Shown here piece after piece: positions 31,365 to 40,493 of a stretch of 64,000 nucleotides of DNA. Under the pieces are notes generated by a model. It made no database searches. It saw only the letters and a list, made by a program, of their open reading frames with translations, and had not been told where the DNA came from. The DNA lies in NCBI RefSeq assembly GCF_014898815.1, contig NW_026515545.1, positions 992,001 to 1,056,000 on the forward strand, written 5' to 3'. Positions within the stretch are counted from its first letter, which is position 1. Every line of letters starts with the position of its first letter. A program made the translations under genes and the position numbers. Source of the DNA: Panonychus citri (taxonomy: Eukaryota > Arthropoda > Arachnida > Trombidiformes > Tetranychidae).

Positions 31365-31766
31365 ATGGTTCTCTTTATCCACCCAAAACTCCTCATCAAC
31401 ATTAAAAACAACGAAATACTTATAATATTTGAAGGTGATTTAATTGACTTACCAATCTTCGACTTCGATGATGCTTGGCTTAAAGTGGATGGCCTTAAGT
31501 GCGAACTAATGGTCCGTTTAACTAAACATAACATTCATCGACAATTCAGACTCCTCATCGACATTTTAGACAACAATTTTATTATTCAGTGTGTACCTAA
31601 TTTCAGATCGATTAATTTTAATGGTATAAATAATGATTTAGAATACATACTTATTATTGATGAACTTGAATATACAAGGTGGCCGGTAGGGTATAGTAGG
31701 AAAGTTTATTGTGACTATGAGAAAACCGGGTTACTTGTAAACTTTTTTTGCCAGGTTTTGTATTGA
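31365..31766 (+). CDS. Unidentified ORF after the transposase (133 aa)
   Basis: Starts at ATG 31365, three bases after the transposase stop. The product is Ile/Leu/Asp-rich (MVLFIHPKLLINIKNNEIL...) with a predicted mix of strands and helices and no known motif. Its last 32 codons run into the left end of the 31672-32216 inverted-repeat element, so the original C-terminus is probably lost. It may be a natural extension of the transposase or a separate accessory ORF. Confidence 0.4.
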   Translation: MVLFIHPKLLINIKNNEILIIFEGDLIDLPIFDFDDAWLKVDGLKCELMVRLTKHNIHRQFRLLIDILDNNFIIQCVPNFRSINFNGINNDLEYILIIDELEYTRWPVGYSRKVYCDYEKTGLLVNFFCQVLY

Positions 31767-32216
31767 GTATATACGGGAGTTAATGATAGAAAGGCTCAAA
31801 ACAATTTTCATCTTCAGAGATAATAATTATAAGCCGACTTCTTTCCCTGTTAGTTACATAGGATCATATTACAGAATTTTAATTTTTGCTGATTTTTGGC
31901 GTTTTCAAGAGTAAAGATTGTTCTAACGTTGTTTTTTATAATCAAAAAACCCACAAAAAAAGTGATACACTTGATGAACAACTTTGGACAAATCCTTGCT
32001 AACTGAAGATAACACTTCATTTGCAACAAATTATCCTCATTTTGTCAGTTTTTAGGATTCATTACAATATTTGAAAAGATTTTCATGTTTTAATTTATCA
32101 GAATATAAACTCCATGAGTATTACTATACTCTGAAAAAATTTGAACAAGATCGAACAGTTAATAAAAGTGCTATTGAAATTTACTTTCCTACTATACCCT
32201 GCCGGCCACCTGGTAT
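31672..32216. mobile_element. Small inverted-repeat element nested in the MULE
   Basis: Ends carry about 33-bp inverted repeats. The left end (from 31672) and the right end (to 32216) share AGGTGGCCGG, then AGGGTATAGTAGGAAAGT, with few mismatches. No coding capacity inside and no clear target duplication. A MITE-like, non-autonomous element is the best description. Confidence 0.6.
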
Positions 32217-32407
32217 GATTAGACGTTAAAAATTTCTCATTAGATCTTTCACTAATTTTTGACAAACAAATTTCATTTCTCTTTTACATCTTTCATTCGA
32301 TATGAACAATTTTTAAATGATTTAAAAAATCAAATGAAAATTTTTCCTTGAACATTACAAATATCTAAAACATCTCTTTTATTTTAACTCATCGAAAAAT
32401 CATTACA

Positions 32408-33056
32408 TCAAGAAGAATCAGGATTTCCATGATACGAAATATGTACATCCAAATACACCTCATCAATTACATCTTCACACTTAGATAGTCTCCTTAGAAC
32501 AGTATTAAATGTCTTTGTACACTTCGACAGTTTTTTGCCATGATGAAGATCACAAACTGGACACTTGAAACGTTTGAAGCTATTGGAATGGGTTAAATGT
32601 CCACAACGGCCACATACCAGAGAAGATCGACATACGTGACCAACCTCGACTCTATCCTTGCACGTCCAACACATGTAAATACCAATATCATTGAAAAAAT
32701 AGAAAGTCTTTTCCAGAACAGAAGTTTGCATCCCTTCAATTAAAATATAAAAGATTAAAATTAATTCTTAATGAGAAATAAACATTCATTAACTTACCTC
32801 TTCTTAACATTCTATTCAAAGCTTCACATGTTACTTTTACGATCAAAAGCCATTGACGATTAATCACTTTCCTTTCCACAAAAATGAATTCAGTAACACC
32901 AAATCCAAACGATCCTCTTAACAAATTAACGAATTCCAAATCTGTCCTCCTACCTCTGGGTCGATAGACACACACACGATAATGATTAACCACATCTTCC
33001 TTTACATCCAAGATATAACGACGGCTTGCACATAAGCTTCGAAATTCAGGAACCAT
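32408..33056 (-). CDS. Two-exon zinc-knuckle protein of the MULE (194 aa)
   Basis: Exon 1 is 33056-32798, the intron 32797-32734 (64 bp, GAG|GTAAGT...GAAG|GG) and exon 2 32733-32408. The join keeps the frame through a split Gly codon. The first half has an RRM-like or Gag-like alternation ending with EALNRMLRRG. The second half is Cys/His-rich: C-x2-C-x8-H-x-C, CGRCGH, then KCPVCDLHHG. This resembles the nucleic-acid-binding part of Gag or LINE ORF1 proteins. It lies inside the MULE, convergent with the transposase, the position of a second gene as in maize MuDR, though I see no similarity to MURB. Function unknown; DNA or RNA binding is likely. Confidence 0.6.
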
Positions 33057-33150
33057 GTACTTGATTATCTTGATTTATCAACTAATTTGATGTGATTTTG
33101 AATAAACTAAACAATTGTAGAATTCAAGAAACTAACCTGTCTCTTTATGT

Positions 33151-33211
33151 TAATGAGCTTGTTTACTTTTCGCTCTAAGCCGCTGAAGGATTGGCCAAAC
33201 AGGAATATACC
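33151..33211 (-). repeat. Right terminal inverted repeat of the MULE
   Basis: Reverse complement of the left end; ends ...GGAATATACC next to the GCTATAAAC duplication at 33212-33220. Confidence 0.85.
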
Positions 33212-33257
33212 GCTATAAACAATATCCAAATTCAATAATATTATTGAATAAATACTA

Positions 33258-33751
33258 AGGTATGACTGGTAATGTTTTGGACTAATTTTTTAAAATTGAT
33301 TAGTGACTGACTGGGCTTATTGGTCCCATAAATGATCAACTCTCTGGCTATGGTTGGTGAAAATTTCAATTTTATGGTGCGTACGATTAAAAAAATACGG
33401 AGGTCAAAACATGAGCGCGTCGAAATTTAATTTCCTCTTTCATCCATTTACATGTATTTTTCCCATTGAAAAAAGCAAAAAAAGTCAAAAAACTTCACAA
33501 ATAAAATTTTTTTGAAAATTCAATGGTTTTCTATGGGAAAATGGATGAATGAAAGATGAAATTAAATTTCGACGCGCTCATGTTTTGACCTCCGTATTTT
33601 TTTAATCGTACGCACCATAAAATTGAAATTTTCACCAATCATAGCCAGAGAGTTGATCTTGATTTCATCGTTTTAATGGAGCCAATAAGTCTAGCCAGTC
33701 AGTCACTAATCAATTTTAAAAAATTAGTCCAAAACATTACCAGTCATACCT
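33258..33751. mobile_element. 494-bp palindromic foldback element
   Basis: Two arms of about 230 bp are near-perfect inverted copies around an A/T-rich centre near 33500. The ends read AGGTATGACTGGTAATG and its complement, with TA on each side (33256-33257, 33752-33753), suggesting TA target use. No ORF. A half copy is at 28591-28800. Long-armed MITE or foldback class. Confidence 0.8.
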
Positions 33752-33795
33752 TAGCTAAACAAACACATTACCATGCCAGGTACTAGTAAATGTAT

Positions 33796-34567
33796 TGTCG
33801 TAGATTAAAATGAGCGACTGAGAAAACTCGGTAATTCACTTTAATATTCGGATGTTTGTAACCGTTAGAGTTTGAATATTCCTCAACGATTTTCAGGATG
33901 TTACTTCCCGTTGCCTTAAGATTGATAAAAATAACCAAGTGACAATTTATAATTCATAACCCAAAATCAAATATTTATTGTGATTAAATGACTACCTCTT
34001 GAACTGACAAAACCAAATTAATCGAGACTGAAAACGGTAAATATGAAGGTGATTAAACATAAGAGTAAATATGGGAACACAAATGGGAACAAGGTAACTT
34101 AATTAAAGTTAATTAATTAAGACAAGGTTATCATGAGATACAATAATTTCTCTAAGAGAAATTTAACACAAATTAATCTTAGATTAATAAAAATATTGAT
34201 CTAATTTTCCTAAGGAAAATTCTCTCTTTTATACCCATTTTAAAAGGGATATTATTAATAACTAATTACCATTGGTTAATTGTTACAATTTAAGGGGAGA
34301 GAGACCAAATTACTCATTTGGTTAATTGAGATTACGGTTGGTAGTTAATCAATGGCAATTGTTGTAATTAAATTGAAATTAAAAGTTAATTAAAAATAGT
34401 TAGTTAAGTTGATATTAATTAATTGGTTATTTCCTTTTGAAAATAACCTTTTAATTAGTTACTCATCTTTGGTTATGAAAAGTGATGAAATAACTAATCT
34501 TATCTTCCCTCTAGTGATTAGATAATTAACTGTTTTGGAGAGTGAGTTGAAATTTCACTTCACCACA
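33796..34567 (-). repeat. 3' LTR of element C
   Basis: 772 bp. On the + strand it begins TGTCGTAGATTAAAATGAG and ends CACTTCACCACA. It aligns with 46322-47080, differing by a few substitutions and several gaps (around 34030-34100 and 34280-34345). It contains the inverted repeats at 34145-34163 and 34203-34221. Confidence 0.92.
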
Positions 34568-34579
34568 TTTCCCCCTCTC
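34568..34579 (-). other. Polypurine tract of element C
   Basis: On the - strand GAGAGGGGGAAA abuts the 3' LTR (TGTGGTG...). A typical plus-strand primer site. Confidence 0.8.
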
Positions 34580-34699
34580 AAACTGGACACAGTCAAAGTA
34601 AATGAGACTCAGGGTTTCAATCGTTATTATCTAATCCTGATCTTTGGTTTTCCATTGGCTTTCCTTGTTGATTGATTTCCGGTTCTGTGGTAATATCAC
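34580..34699 (-). other. Short 3' untranslated stretch of element C
   Basis: About 120 bases between the polypurine tract and the stop codon of the giant ORF; nothing else seen. Confidence 0.5.
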
Positions 34700-37600
34700 T
34701 TATTGCCAAGTTCCAAACTCATCCGGATTGTTCATTTGATCCACTAATGTTTCGACCAATAATGGACTGAGTCCTGAGAATTGACCACTTCCAATGGAAC
34801 TTCCTTCTGATCCTTCTTTTATTTCCTCAGCGGGTTCCGTTCTCTGACCTGAGGTGGAGGCATTCATTTCTTCTTGTTCTATCTCGTGTGATAATTCAAG
34901 ACAAGCTTTGATGAAATTTGAAATATATTTTGAACCATCTGGAATATTTTCAACTCTTAATCGATCGAGTAACTCCTTCTTCTTAGAAGATTGGTTACCC
35001 TTTTCATGTTGTTTTGGTTCTTCTTTTTTCTCTTTTCTTTCTGGTGAGGTAACCTTATATCGAACGGCCATTTCAAGATCTTCTTCTTCCGTAAAATTAT
35101 AATCTCCAACATCTGAAGACTCTTGAGGTTCTTTTGGTGGTTGAGTTAGAGTTGGATCTTCTAACTGTTCAGGTCCAAGTTCGAAGGTATCAAAGTTATC
35201 CATTCTAAAATCGGCGCATGCACTGAAATCGTCTTCGAAATTAAATTCGATCTTTCCAGCCGATTTGATGGTTACTGGGATTTTTTGAGTTATTCCTTTT
35301 ACTCCATCGAGTACCGGGACAATTTTTTGGAGTAATTGAGCTGGCCATTTATGATTCTCTTCAATCAATTTGGCAATTTTGTTGAAAACCTGTTGATGAA
35401 CTGGCCAATACATAATATCACCTTTTTTGGTTTCTTTTGGTGTACAATTTTCTTCAATTGCTTCCGCTTCCATCATGTATAGAATCATTGAACATTCGGC
35501 ATGTCGAGATGGGCGATACTTACGGGTGGTGAGTAAGGCATTGAATCGTAAATAAGCGACTAGATTGAGATTAATTCCAGTCTCTTCCAAAGGTGAATAA
35601 TAATAAGTCAATTCTCGGAATTTCTTAGAAATTCTTGCGACATCATTATCATCATAAAGGAGAGCATTACAATGATTGATCAATCCTGAACCTACGATTA
35701 TATCAGCCCAGGTGAACCACTTATAAACGTCTTTTCGAACATTTTCCATTTGTCGAGCATAGTTAAGGATTCCCAATGATAAACCATTTATTTCAGTTCC
35801 TAAGGATCTGATTTTTTCTCTGTTGGTATACTGAACCAAAGCTTCGTATACGATTTTCAATGATTGATCGACAATTACGACATGAGCGGCAACTGGTCTT
35901 CCCTTGGGATATTTTTGACTCATTACACTGATATTAGTTAACGCGATGGCAATTACTCTTCGAGGTTTGGAGTACTTTCGAATTCGCACCTTGGGTGCGG
36001 TTGGTCTTAAGTGGTGGAATCGATAAGCTGCTTGCTTAAATCTCCATCGATTTCGACGAGCAATTTTCTTCCAATCTCTTGGTATTGGTGGATAATCAGG
36101 CTCACGACCATAATTCCAATTTAATCGACGCTCATTATCGAGGAGGGATAATTTATTTTCGACCTCCCAGTTGATTTCATTTTCTTCTCTTTTACTGGTG
36201 AATTCTTGCCAAAGTTTATCGATGTAGTATTCATACCCTTGATTACTAATCTTGAGAAAATGGTAGATCTCCTTAGGAGATTCATTGTATGGTTTATGAA
36301 GAGGATTGTTAGTTGATGCGGTTGAGATTGATGATGTAAATGATTTAGTTGATGATGACGATGATGTCGATCCTCTTCTTTTCCTGGATTCTTCAGGCCA
36401 ATCGACTTTCCAATTTTCAGCCATTCGTTTAGAGGTTTCGGAGATTACCGATGGAATTTTGAATGTTGATTTTTCTTTTACTTCTTTGGACTGGGAGTTA
36501 ATTTCTATGGAATTTTTCCCTGCTTGTTGATAAAAATATTGGATTATTGATTCACACTTACAAGTGGAGTTAATATCAATTAGATTAATTGATTTTTTAA
36601 TTCGTTTCTCCTTAGGAGAAATGGAGGAAGAGTTAATTGAATTTGATTTTATCTCTTCACTATCTCTCTTAGAAAGATTAATATTATTAGAGTCCTTAGA
36701 ACTTCTAATTAACTCAGCAGCTTGATGATTATCAGGAGTGGAGTAAAGACTTGCAGCTCGTCTAATATCAGCAAATGTCGGAATTGTTGAATGTGATTTA
36801 ATTTCTGATGAGCAGCTTCTTTTAACGGTACTTTTTGGCTCACTTGATGAGGGAGCTGGAGGGAAAAACTCTCGATGCGTATCGATGTAACTATCAACCT
36901 TTTGTTTTACATAATTTTCTCCTTTTTGGTCAGATTCCCGCCCCTTGGAGGTTGGTTGATTAAGACTAATTATGACAATTTCATTATTAGTAAGGGTGGA
37001 GTCTAATTTGAAGTTAAGATAAAACTTTTCAATTTCGGCCAATCGAGTTGTTTTATTGGGGGCGAGCGAAGCCTTAATCGGAAATTCATTTTCATCAATT
37101 TCTTTGAGGGCGTAGCTAATCTCTTTAGCATAATAGCCTTTATCACAGCTTCTCACGTGACCCTCGTAATCAATTAATCGAAAATAGCTGTGGCAACTGT
37201 TCTTAGGACATTTACCATAGCCCTTGTAATATCGTTCTGAAAAGTCATCATCTCGAACTGCACCTATGTAACCTTTAAGAGATTCGTTACATTTTTTGTT
37301 ATTGCAATAAAATCGGTTCATCGAAAAGTTGTCAGGATAATCTTGAGTTGGAAATCTCATGTCATGTAATAATTGAAAGCAACCGCTACAATAAAATGTT
37401 CCACATGATAAACATTCCTTAGGAATGATGACAATATGATCGCACCATCCACAGATCAATTTCTTTGGATTCTCTAAGAGAATCGATGAGACTTCGGTAT
37501 GAGTAAAACCCCATTTGGCAGCTCGAACTTTGATAAATTCTATTGCTTCATGTGGCCAATTACGATGGTTGGCTTTTTCCATGAAGATTCTCATCATTAT

Positions 37601-40405
37601 ATTTTGATTGTCACGATGAATATTATATTCGTTAATGTATGACATTTTGATTGTTGATTTTTTGTGTTGAATCGGTTGATCAAATAAACAATTTAACTCG
37701 ATAATTTGATTGAAAATCAGTTGTAAGTATCTAAGATACTGATTAAGTTGGTTAATTGTTTTGATTAATTTGTTTTTAAATTGGTTGATAAAAGGTAAAT
37801 TGGTAATACTTATCGAAAGATTGTCGATATTAGAAATTCCAAGGTTATTATTTTGATCGAGATGAAGTTGAATATTTGATTGTTGGTTAAGGTTAATTGT
37901 GATTAACTTTTGTTCATTTGATTCTCTAAGAAAATCATGAAGTTGATGATTAACTTTCAAACAATTTAATTGATATTTTCTAAGAAAATATTCAACAAGT
38001 TTCACTCTGGTAATATTAACTTTTCTCAGGTAACAACAATGGTGATGAATATGAGATAATTTACTTCCAATTGTTTTAGTCAGAATGATCAATAGTAATC
38101 CAATTAATTCTCTAAGAGAATTAGTTAATTGTGATGAACACAAGTTCAATTTCCTAAGGAAATTGTTACAATTGTTGATGGTTTTCACTAATTCACTTGA
38201 ACTTGAATACCAATTAGATGATAAATTATGAATATTTGTTGAGTTATTTTCAGTTGATTCACTTGGTGAAATTAATAAAAGTTCAAATGATTCTCTAAGA
38301 GAATCAAACAATTCAACAGAGTTGAGATTCAATTTCCTAAGGAAATGAATAGGAACAATTTGGTGATATATTCTTAGAATATATTTGATGAGAATCAAAC
38401 CAATTGATTGGTAATTAAATTGAATCAATTTTCTTAGAAAATTGTGTTGAGATTGAGACAAATTTCTAATAGAAATCTTAGATTTCTGAGATGAGAAATT
38501 GATTACTTTTGATTTTCTAAGAAAATCAAATTTGAAACAAATCAAATTAAGATTTTGATGTTGATTTTGATTTTGATTAACACAATATTTAACAATTAAA
38601 TTAACCAAAGTTAAAATTGCAACTAGTAGTTGATAATATGAGATAAAGACTAAGGTCAAAAGTAACAAAATCGTTGCAATCACTTGATGATTCAACTGTT
38701 GCTTAGGGCTTTCATCTCCGCCCAACCAATATGGTGATTTATTGTTTTTGTTGGCGACTCTTAGTCGCTTCTTAAAGCCAGTTAGTAAATTTCTAAGAAA
38801 TTTATCTTCATCTCTTTTGTTATGATATCCTTTGTATTGAGCATCAATAGAATATTCTTTTCTTTTCTTTTCTTCTAAGAAGAAAATTCCAACGGTCAAT
38901 ATACCAAAGTGTAAGGATAATGATGATTTGTTATTATTGGCAACAATTTTGTTTTTCTCTAGATGATAATTTATCATCACTTTCTTCATCTTTGATGGGG
39001 ATAATTTTCTCACGATTAAAATCATTATCCTTTTCTTCTTAGAAGAAAACAAATTCAGTTGATGATTAACGGTTTTAATCAACCGATTAAAAAGTTTGAT
39101 TAAACTTTCGTGATTAATTTTAAAGTTAACCGTTTTCTTGGATTCTTTTGATTGTCTTTTCTCTAAGAGAAAGAGGGATAATAATCGACATTTATTCCTA
39201 AGGAATAAGTAAATTGTTCCAAGTCCAAAAATGATCTTAAAGTTTTCATCTTTTGACAATATCGTAAATCTCTTTGAGATTGATGATGGACGACAATTAA
39301 TTTCATCTGACTGTTCAGATTTAGAGGATAATATTTTACTCGTTTTAACTCTTGTAAACGATTTTGGTGATCGTAAGAATATTTTTCTTTCCCATGATGT
39401 CGTTAATATTAGAACTCGACCAGCGGTGATTTGGAACTTCGAAGTGCTAATTGGTGTTGATTGGAAAATCAGATCAATTAGATCAATTAGATTATATTGA
39501 ATAATCTTCTCTTTCTTAGAAAGATTGATTCGAATTGGAATCTTCTTAGAAGATTCGATTAATCTAATCTTAGAATTAGATTTTTTTCTTAAGATAAAAA
39601 ATCTAATTGACGATTGTCGCTGGTGCTGCCGTTCAAACTTCATATTAAATACAAAATTTTCACTGTTCATTTGGCTCTTTAAGCTCCTCATGAACTGATT
39701 AGTTAAATATATCATCATGAAGTTTAAGTTTCTCTCAATTGCTGATGTTGTTGCTTGTGAATATACGAATAATGATTCACATGTAATGACTTTTGATATT
39801 AGTCGTTTGTCTCCATTGGTCATAATTAATCTCTTACTTATCGAGCCTTGTGGTCGACGAACGAGAACATTTTTATCTCGAACTACAGTCGAAGATTTAC
39901 GTCCGGACATTTGGGATTTTGTAATTGTTCCAAATGATGACATGAGAATAATTCCAATGATTCGAAAATATCGTCGATTGTGAGTTCGATTCTTCTTAGA
40001 AGAATTTGAGAAAACTTTTATCTTCTTAGGAGATAAATTTTTATTCCTTAGGAATAAATTAATCAACTGTTGATGTCGCTCTAGTCGATTCATCATTTTC
40101 ATCGATTGAAAAATTTTGTTACTTAATTTCATTTGTTCAAGTTTGAAGCTTCTAAGAAGTTGAATTTTCTTTTGTCTCTTTTGCAAGTTTATCATTATGT
40201 TGTTAGTTTGTGAATCTCGAGGTTCTGATGTAATTGTTACTCCAATGTTTAATAATTTACCAGGAATCAATTTTATTACTGAGCGATTGAATCCACCGAT
40301 TGTCCTAAAGTTCATTTTTCTTTTTAATGATGGTCGTTGTAGTCCCAAATTTTTAGGTATTCCATCGATGAATGATGATGATTTAATCGATGTCTGGATA
40401 TTCAT
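34700..40405 (-). CDS. Giant 3' ORF of element C (1901 aa), zinc-cluster and degenerate exonuclease-fold protein
   Basis: Starts at an ATG overlapping the Pol stop (ATGA, 40405-40402). Residues 1-920 are Lys/Ile/Ser/Asn-rich, contain FLRK/SLRE repeats and a membrane-like hydrophobic stretch near 572-602. They may be coding, or spacer that happens to be open. Met921 (37645) begins a more ordinary protein. Cys/His pairs at 985-1060 look RING-like (CGWC, CLSC, CSGC), then C-P-x3-C...H-x3-C (about 1064-1085) looks like a TRAF-type finger. Ser-rich linkers follow. Residues about 1478-1650 show a REX/ISG20-like DEDDh exonuclease pattern (VVIVDQSLKIVYE, NGL, ADIIVGSGL), but the catalytic acids and His appear replaced. 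The tail is acidic. No function known; no integrase or Env features. Confidence 0.6.
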   Translation of the reverse strand: MNIQTSIKSSSFIDGIPKNLGLQRPSLKRKMNFRTIGGFNRSVIKLIPGKLLNIGVTITSEPRDSQTNNIMINLQKRQKKIQLLRSFKLEQMKLSNKIFQSMKMMNRLERHQQLINLFLRNKNLSPKKIKVFSNSSKKNRTHNRRYFRIIGIILMSSFGTITKSQMSGRKSSTVVRDKNVLVRRPQGSISKRLIMTNGDKRLISKVITCESLFVYSQATTSAIERNLNFMMIYLTNQFMRSLKSQMNSENFVFNMKFERQHQRQSSIRFFILRKKSNSKIRLIESSKKIPIRINLSKKEKIIQYNLIDLIDLIFQSTPISTSKFQITAGRVLILTTSWERKIFLRSPKSFTRVKTSKILSSKSEQSDEINCRPSSISKRFTILSKDENFKIIFGLGTIYLFLRNKCRLLSLFLLEKRQSKESKKTVNFKINHESLIKLFNRLIKTVNHQLNLFSSKKKRIMILIVRKLSPSKMKKVMINYHLEKNKIVANNNKSSLSLHFGILTVGIFFLEEKKRKEYSIDAQYKGYHNKRDEDKFLRNLLTGFKKRLRVANKNNKSPYWLGGDESPKQQLNHQVIATILLLLTLVFISYYQLLVAILTLVNLIVKYCVNQNQNQHQNLNLICFKFDFLRKSKVINFSSQKSKISIRNLSQSQHNFLRKLIQFNYQSIGLILIKYILRIYHQIVPIHFLRKLNLNSVELFDSLRESFELLLISPSESTENNSTNIHNLSSNWYSSSSELVKTINNCNNFLRKLNLCSSQLTNSLRELIGLLLIILTKTIGSKLSHIHHHCCYLRKVNITRVKLVEYFLRKYQLNCLKVNHQLHDFLRESNEQKLITINLNQQSNIQLHLDQNNNLGISNIDNLSISITNLPFINQFKNKLIKTINQLNQYLRYLQLIFNQIIELNCLFDQPIQHKKSTIKMSYINEYNIHRDNQNIMMRIFMEKANHRNWPHEAIEFIKVRAAKWGFTHTEVSSILLENPKKLICGWCDHIVIIPKECLSCGTFYCSGCFQLLHDMRFPTQDYPDNFSMNRFYCNNKKCNESLKGYIGAVRDDDFSERYYKGYGKCPKNSCHSYFRLIDYEGHVRSCDKGYYAKEISYALKEIDENEFPIKASLAPNKTTRLAEIEKFYLNFKLDSTLTNNEIVIISLNQPTSKGRESDQKGENYVKQKVDSYIDTHREFFPPAPSSSEPKSTVKRSCSSEIKSHSTIPTFADIRRAASLYSTPDNHQAAELIRSSKDSNNINLSKRDSEEIKSNSINSSSISPKEKRIKKSINLIDINSTCKCESIIQYFYQQAGKNSIEINSQSKEVKEKSTFKIPSVISETSKRMAENWKVDWPEESRKRRGSTSSSSSTKSFTSSISTASTNNPLHKPYNESPKEIYHFLKISNQGYEYYIDKLWQEFTSKREENEINWEVENKLSLLDNERRLNWNYGREPDYPPIPRDWKKIARRNRWRFKQAAYRFHHLRPTAPKVRIRKYSKPRRVIAIALTNISVMSQKYPKGRPVAAHVVIVDQSLKIVYEALVQYTNREKIRSLGTEINGLSLGILNYARQMENVRKDVYKWFTWADIIVGSGLINHCNALLYDDNDVARISKKFRELTYYYSPLEETGINLNLVAYLRFNALLTTRKYRPSRHAECSMILYMMEAEAIEENCTPKETKKGDIMYWPVHQQVFNKIAKLIEENHKWPAQLLQKIVPVLDGVKGITQKIPVTIKSAGKIEFNFEDDFSACADFRMDNFDTFELGPEQLEDPTLTQPPKEPQESSDVGDYNFTEEEDLEMAVRYKVTSPERKEKKEEPKQHEKGNQSSKKKELLDRLRVENIPDGSKYISNFIKACLELSHEIEQEEMNASTSGQRTEPAEEIKEGSEGSSIGSGQFSGLSPLLVETLVDQMNNPDEFGTWQ
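38105..38346 (-). repeat. 183-bp degenerate tandem repeat within the giant ORF
   Basis: Two units start at the inverted repeats 38105-38123 and 38288-38306. Each is followed after 42 bp by a second one (38147-38165, 38332-38346). The unit encodes FLRKLNL-x6-SLRE-x3-LLLI on the - strand. Weaker copies with FLRK extend on both sides. Confidence 0.6.
39231..39500 (+). CDS. Antisense ORF unit 3 (89 codons), unidentified
   Basis: ATG-started + strand ORF opposite the giant ORF, one of three that align with each other (39231, 39717 and 40197; spacing 486 and 480 bp). Shared positions: FLS after a G-x-R, and IWNFEV near the end. It may be a real antisense gene family or only the shadow of triplicated - strand coding sequence. 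Which strand is selected cannot be told by eye. Confidence 0.3.
   Translation: MILKFSSFDNIVNLFEIDDGRQLISSDCSDLEDNILLVLTLVNDFGDRKNIFLSHDVVNIRTRPAVIWNFEVLIGVDWKIRSIRSIRLY
39717..39983 (+). CDS. Antisense ORF unit 1 (88 codons), unidentified
   Basis: Second of the three aligned + strand ORFs: MKFKFLSIADVV..., GRRTRTFLS, PDIWDFVIV. Hydrophobic strands alternate with charged turns, as in a small folded domain. Flanked by CT-W-AG inverted repeats, as are the other two units. Confidence 0.3.
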   Translation: MKFKFLSIADVVACEYTNNDSHVMTFDISRLSPLVIINLLLIEPCGRRTRTFLSRTTVEDLRPDIWDFVIVPNDDMRIIPMIRKYRRL

Positions 40406-40493
40406 CGTTCGATTAAACGCAGAAGAAACTTTTGGTGAAGTTTCTGGTTGGCGAGATGAATCAGAATCAGAACTTTGTTTAACTTCTCCTTGA
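40197..40493 (+). CDS. Antisense ORF unit 2 (98 codons), unidentified
   Basis: Third aligned unit: INFITERLNPPIVLKFIF, then GRCSPKFLG and DVWIFIV. It overlaps the junction of Pol and the giant ORF on the other strand. Same caveats as for the other two units. Confidence 0.3.
   Translation: MLLVCESRGSDVIVTPMFNNLPGINFITERLNPPIVLKFIFLFNDGRCSPKFLGIPSMNDDDLIDVWIFIVRLNAEETFGEVSGWRDESESELCLTSP

Larger units (their letters stand above)
29335..33211. mobile_element. Complete Mutator-like (MULE) DNA transposon, 3.9 kb
   Basis: Terminal inverted repeats of about 60 bp (29335-29395 and 33151-33211) share a core of TCCTGTTTGGCCAATCCTT and a further block AGCGAAAAGTAAACAA. They are flanked by the 9-bp duplication GCTATAAAC. 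Inside on the + strand are a FLYWCH zinc-finger ORF and a DDE transposase; on the - strand there is a two-exon gene for a zinc protein. A microsatellite block separates finger and transposase, and a 0.5-kb inverted-repeat element lies between the convergent genes. The catalytic residues are present, but the finger and transposase are in separate ORFs. Confidence 0.85.
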
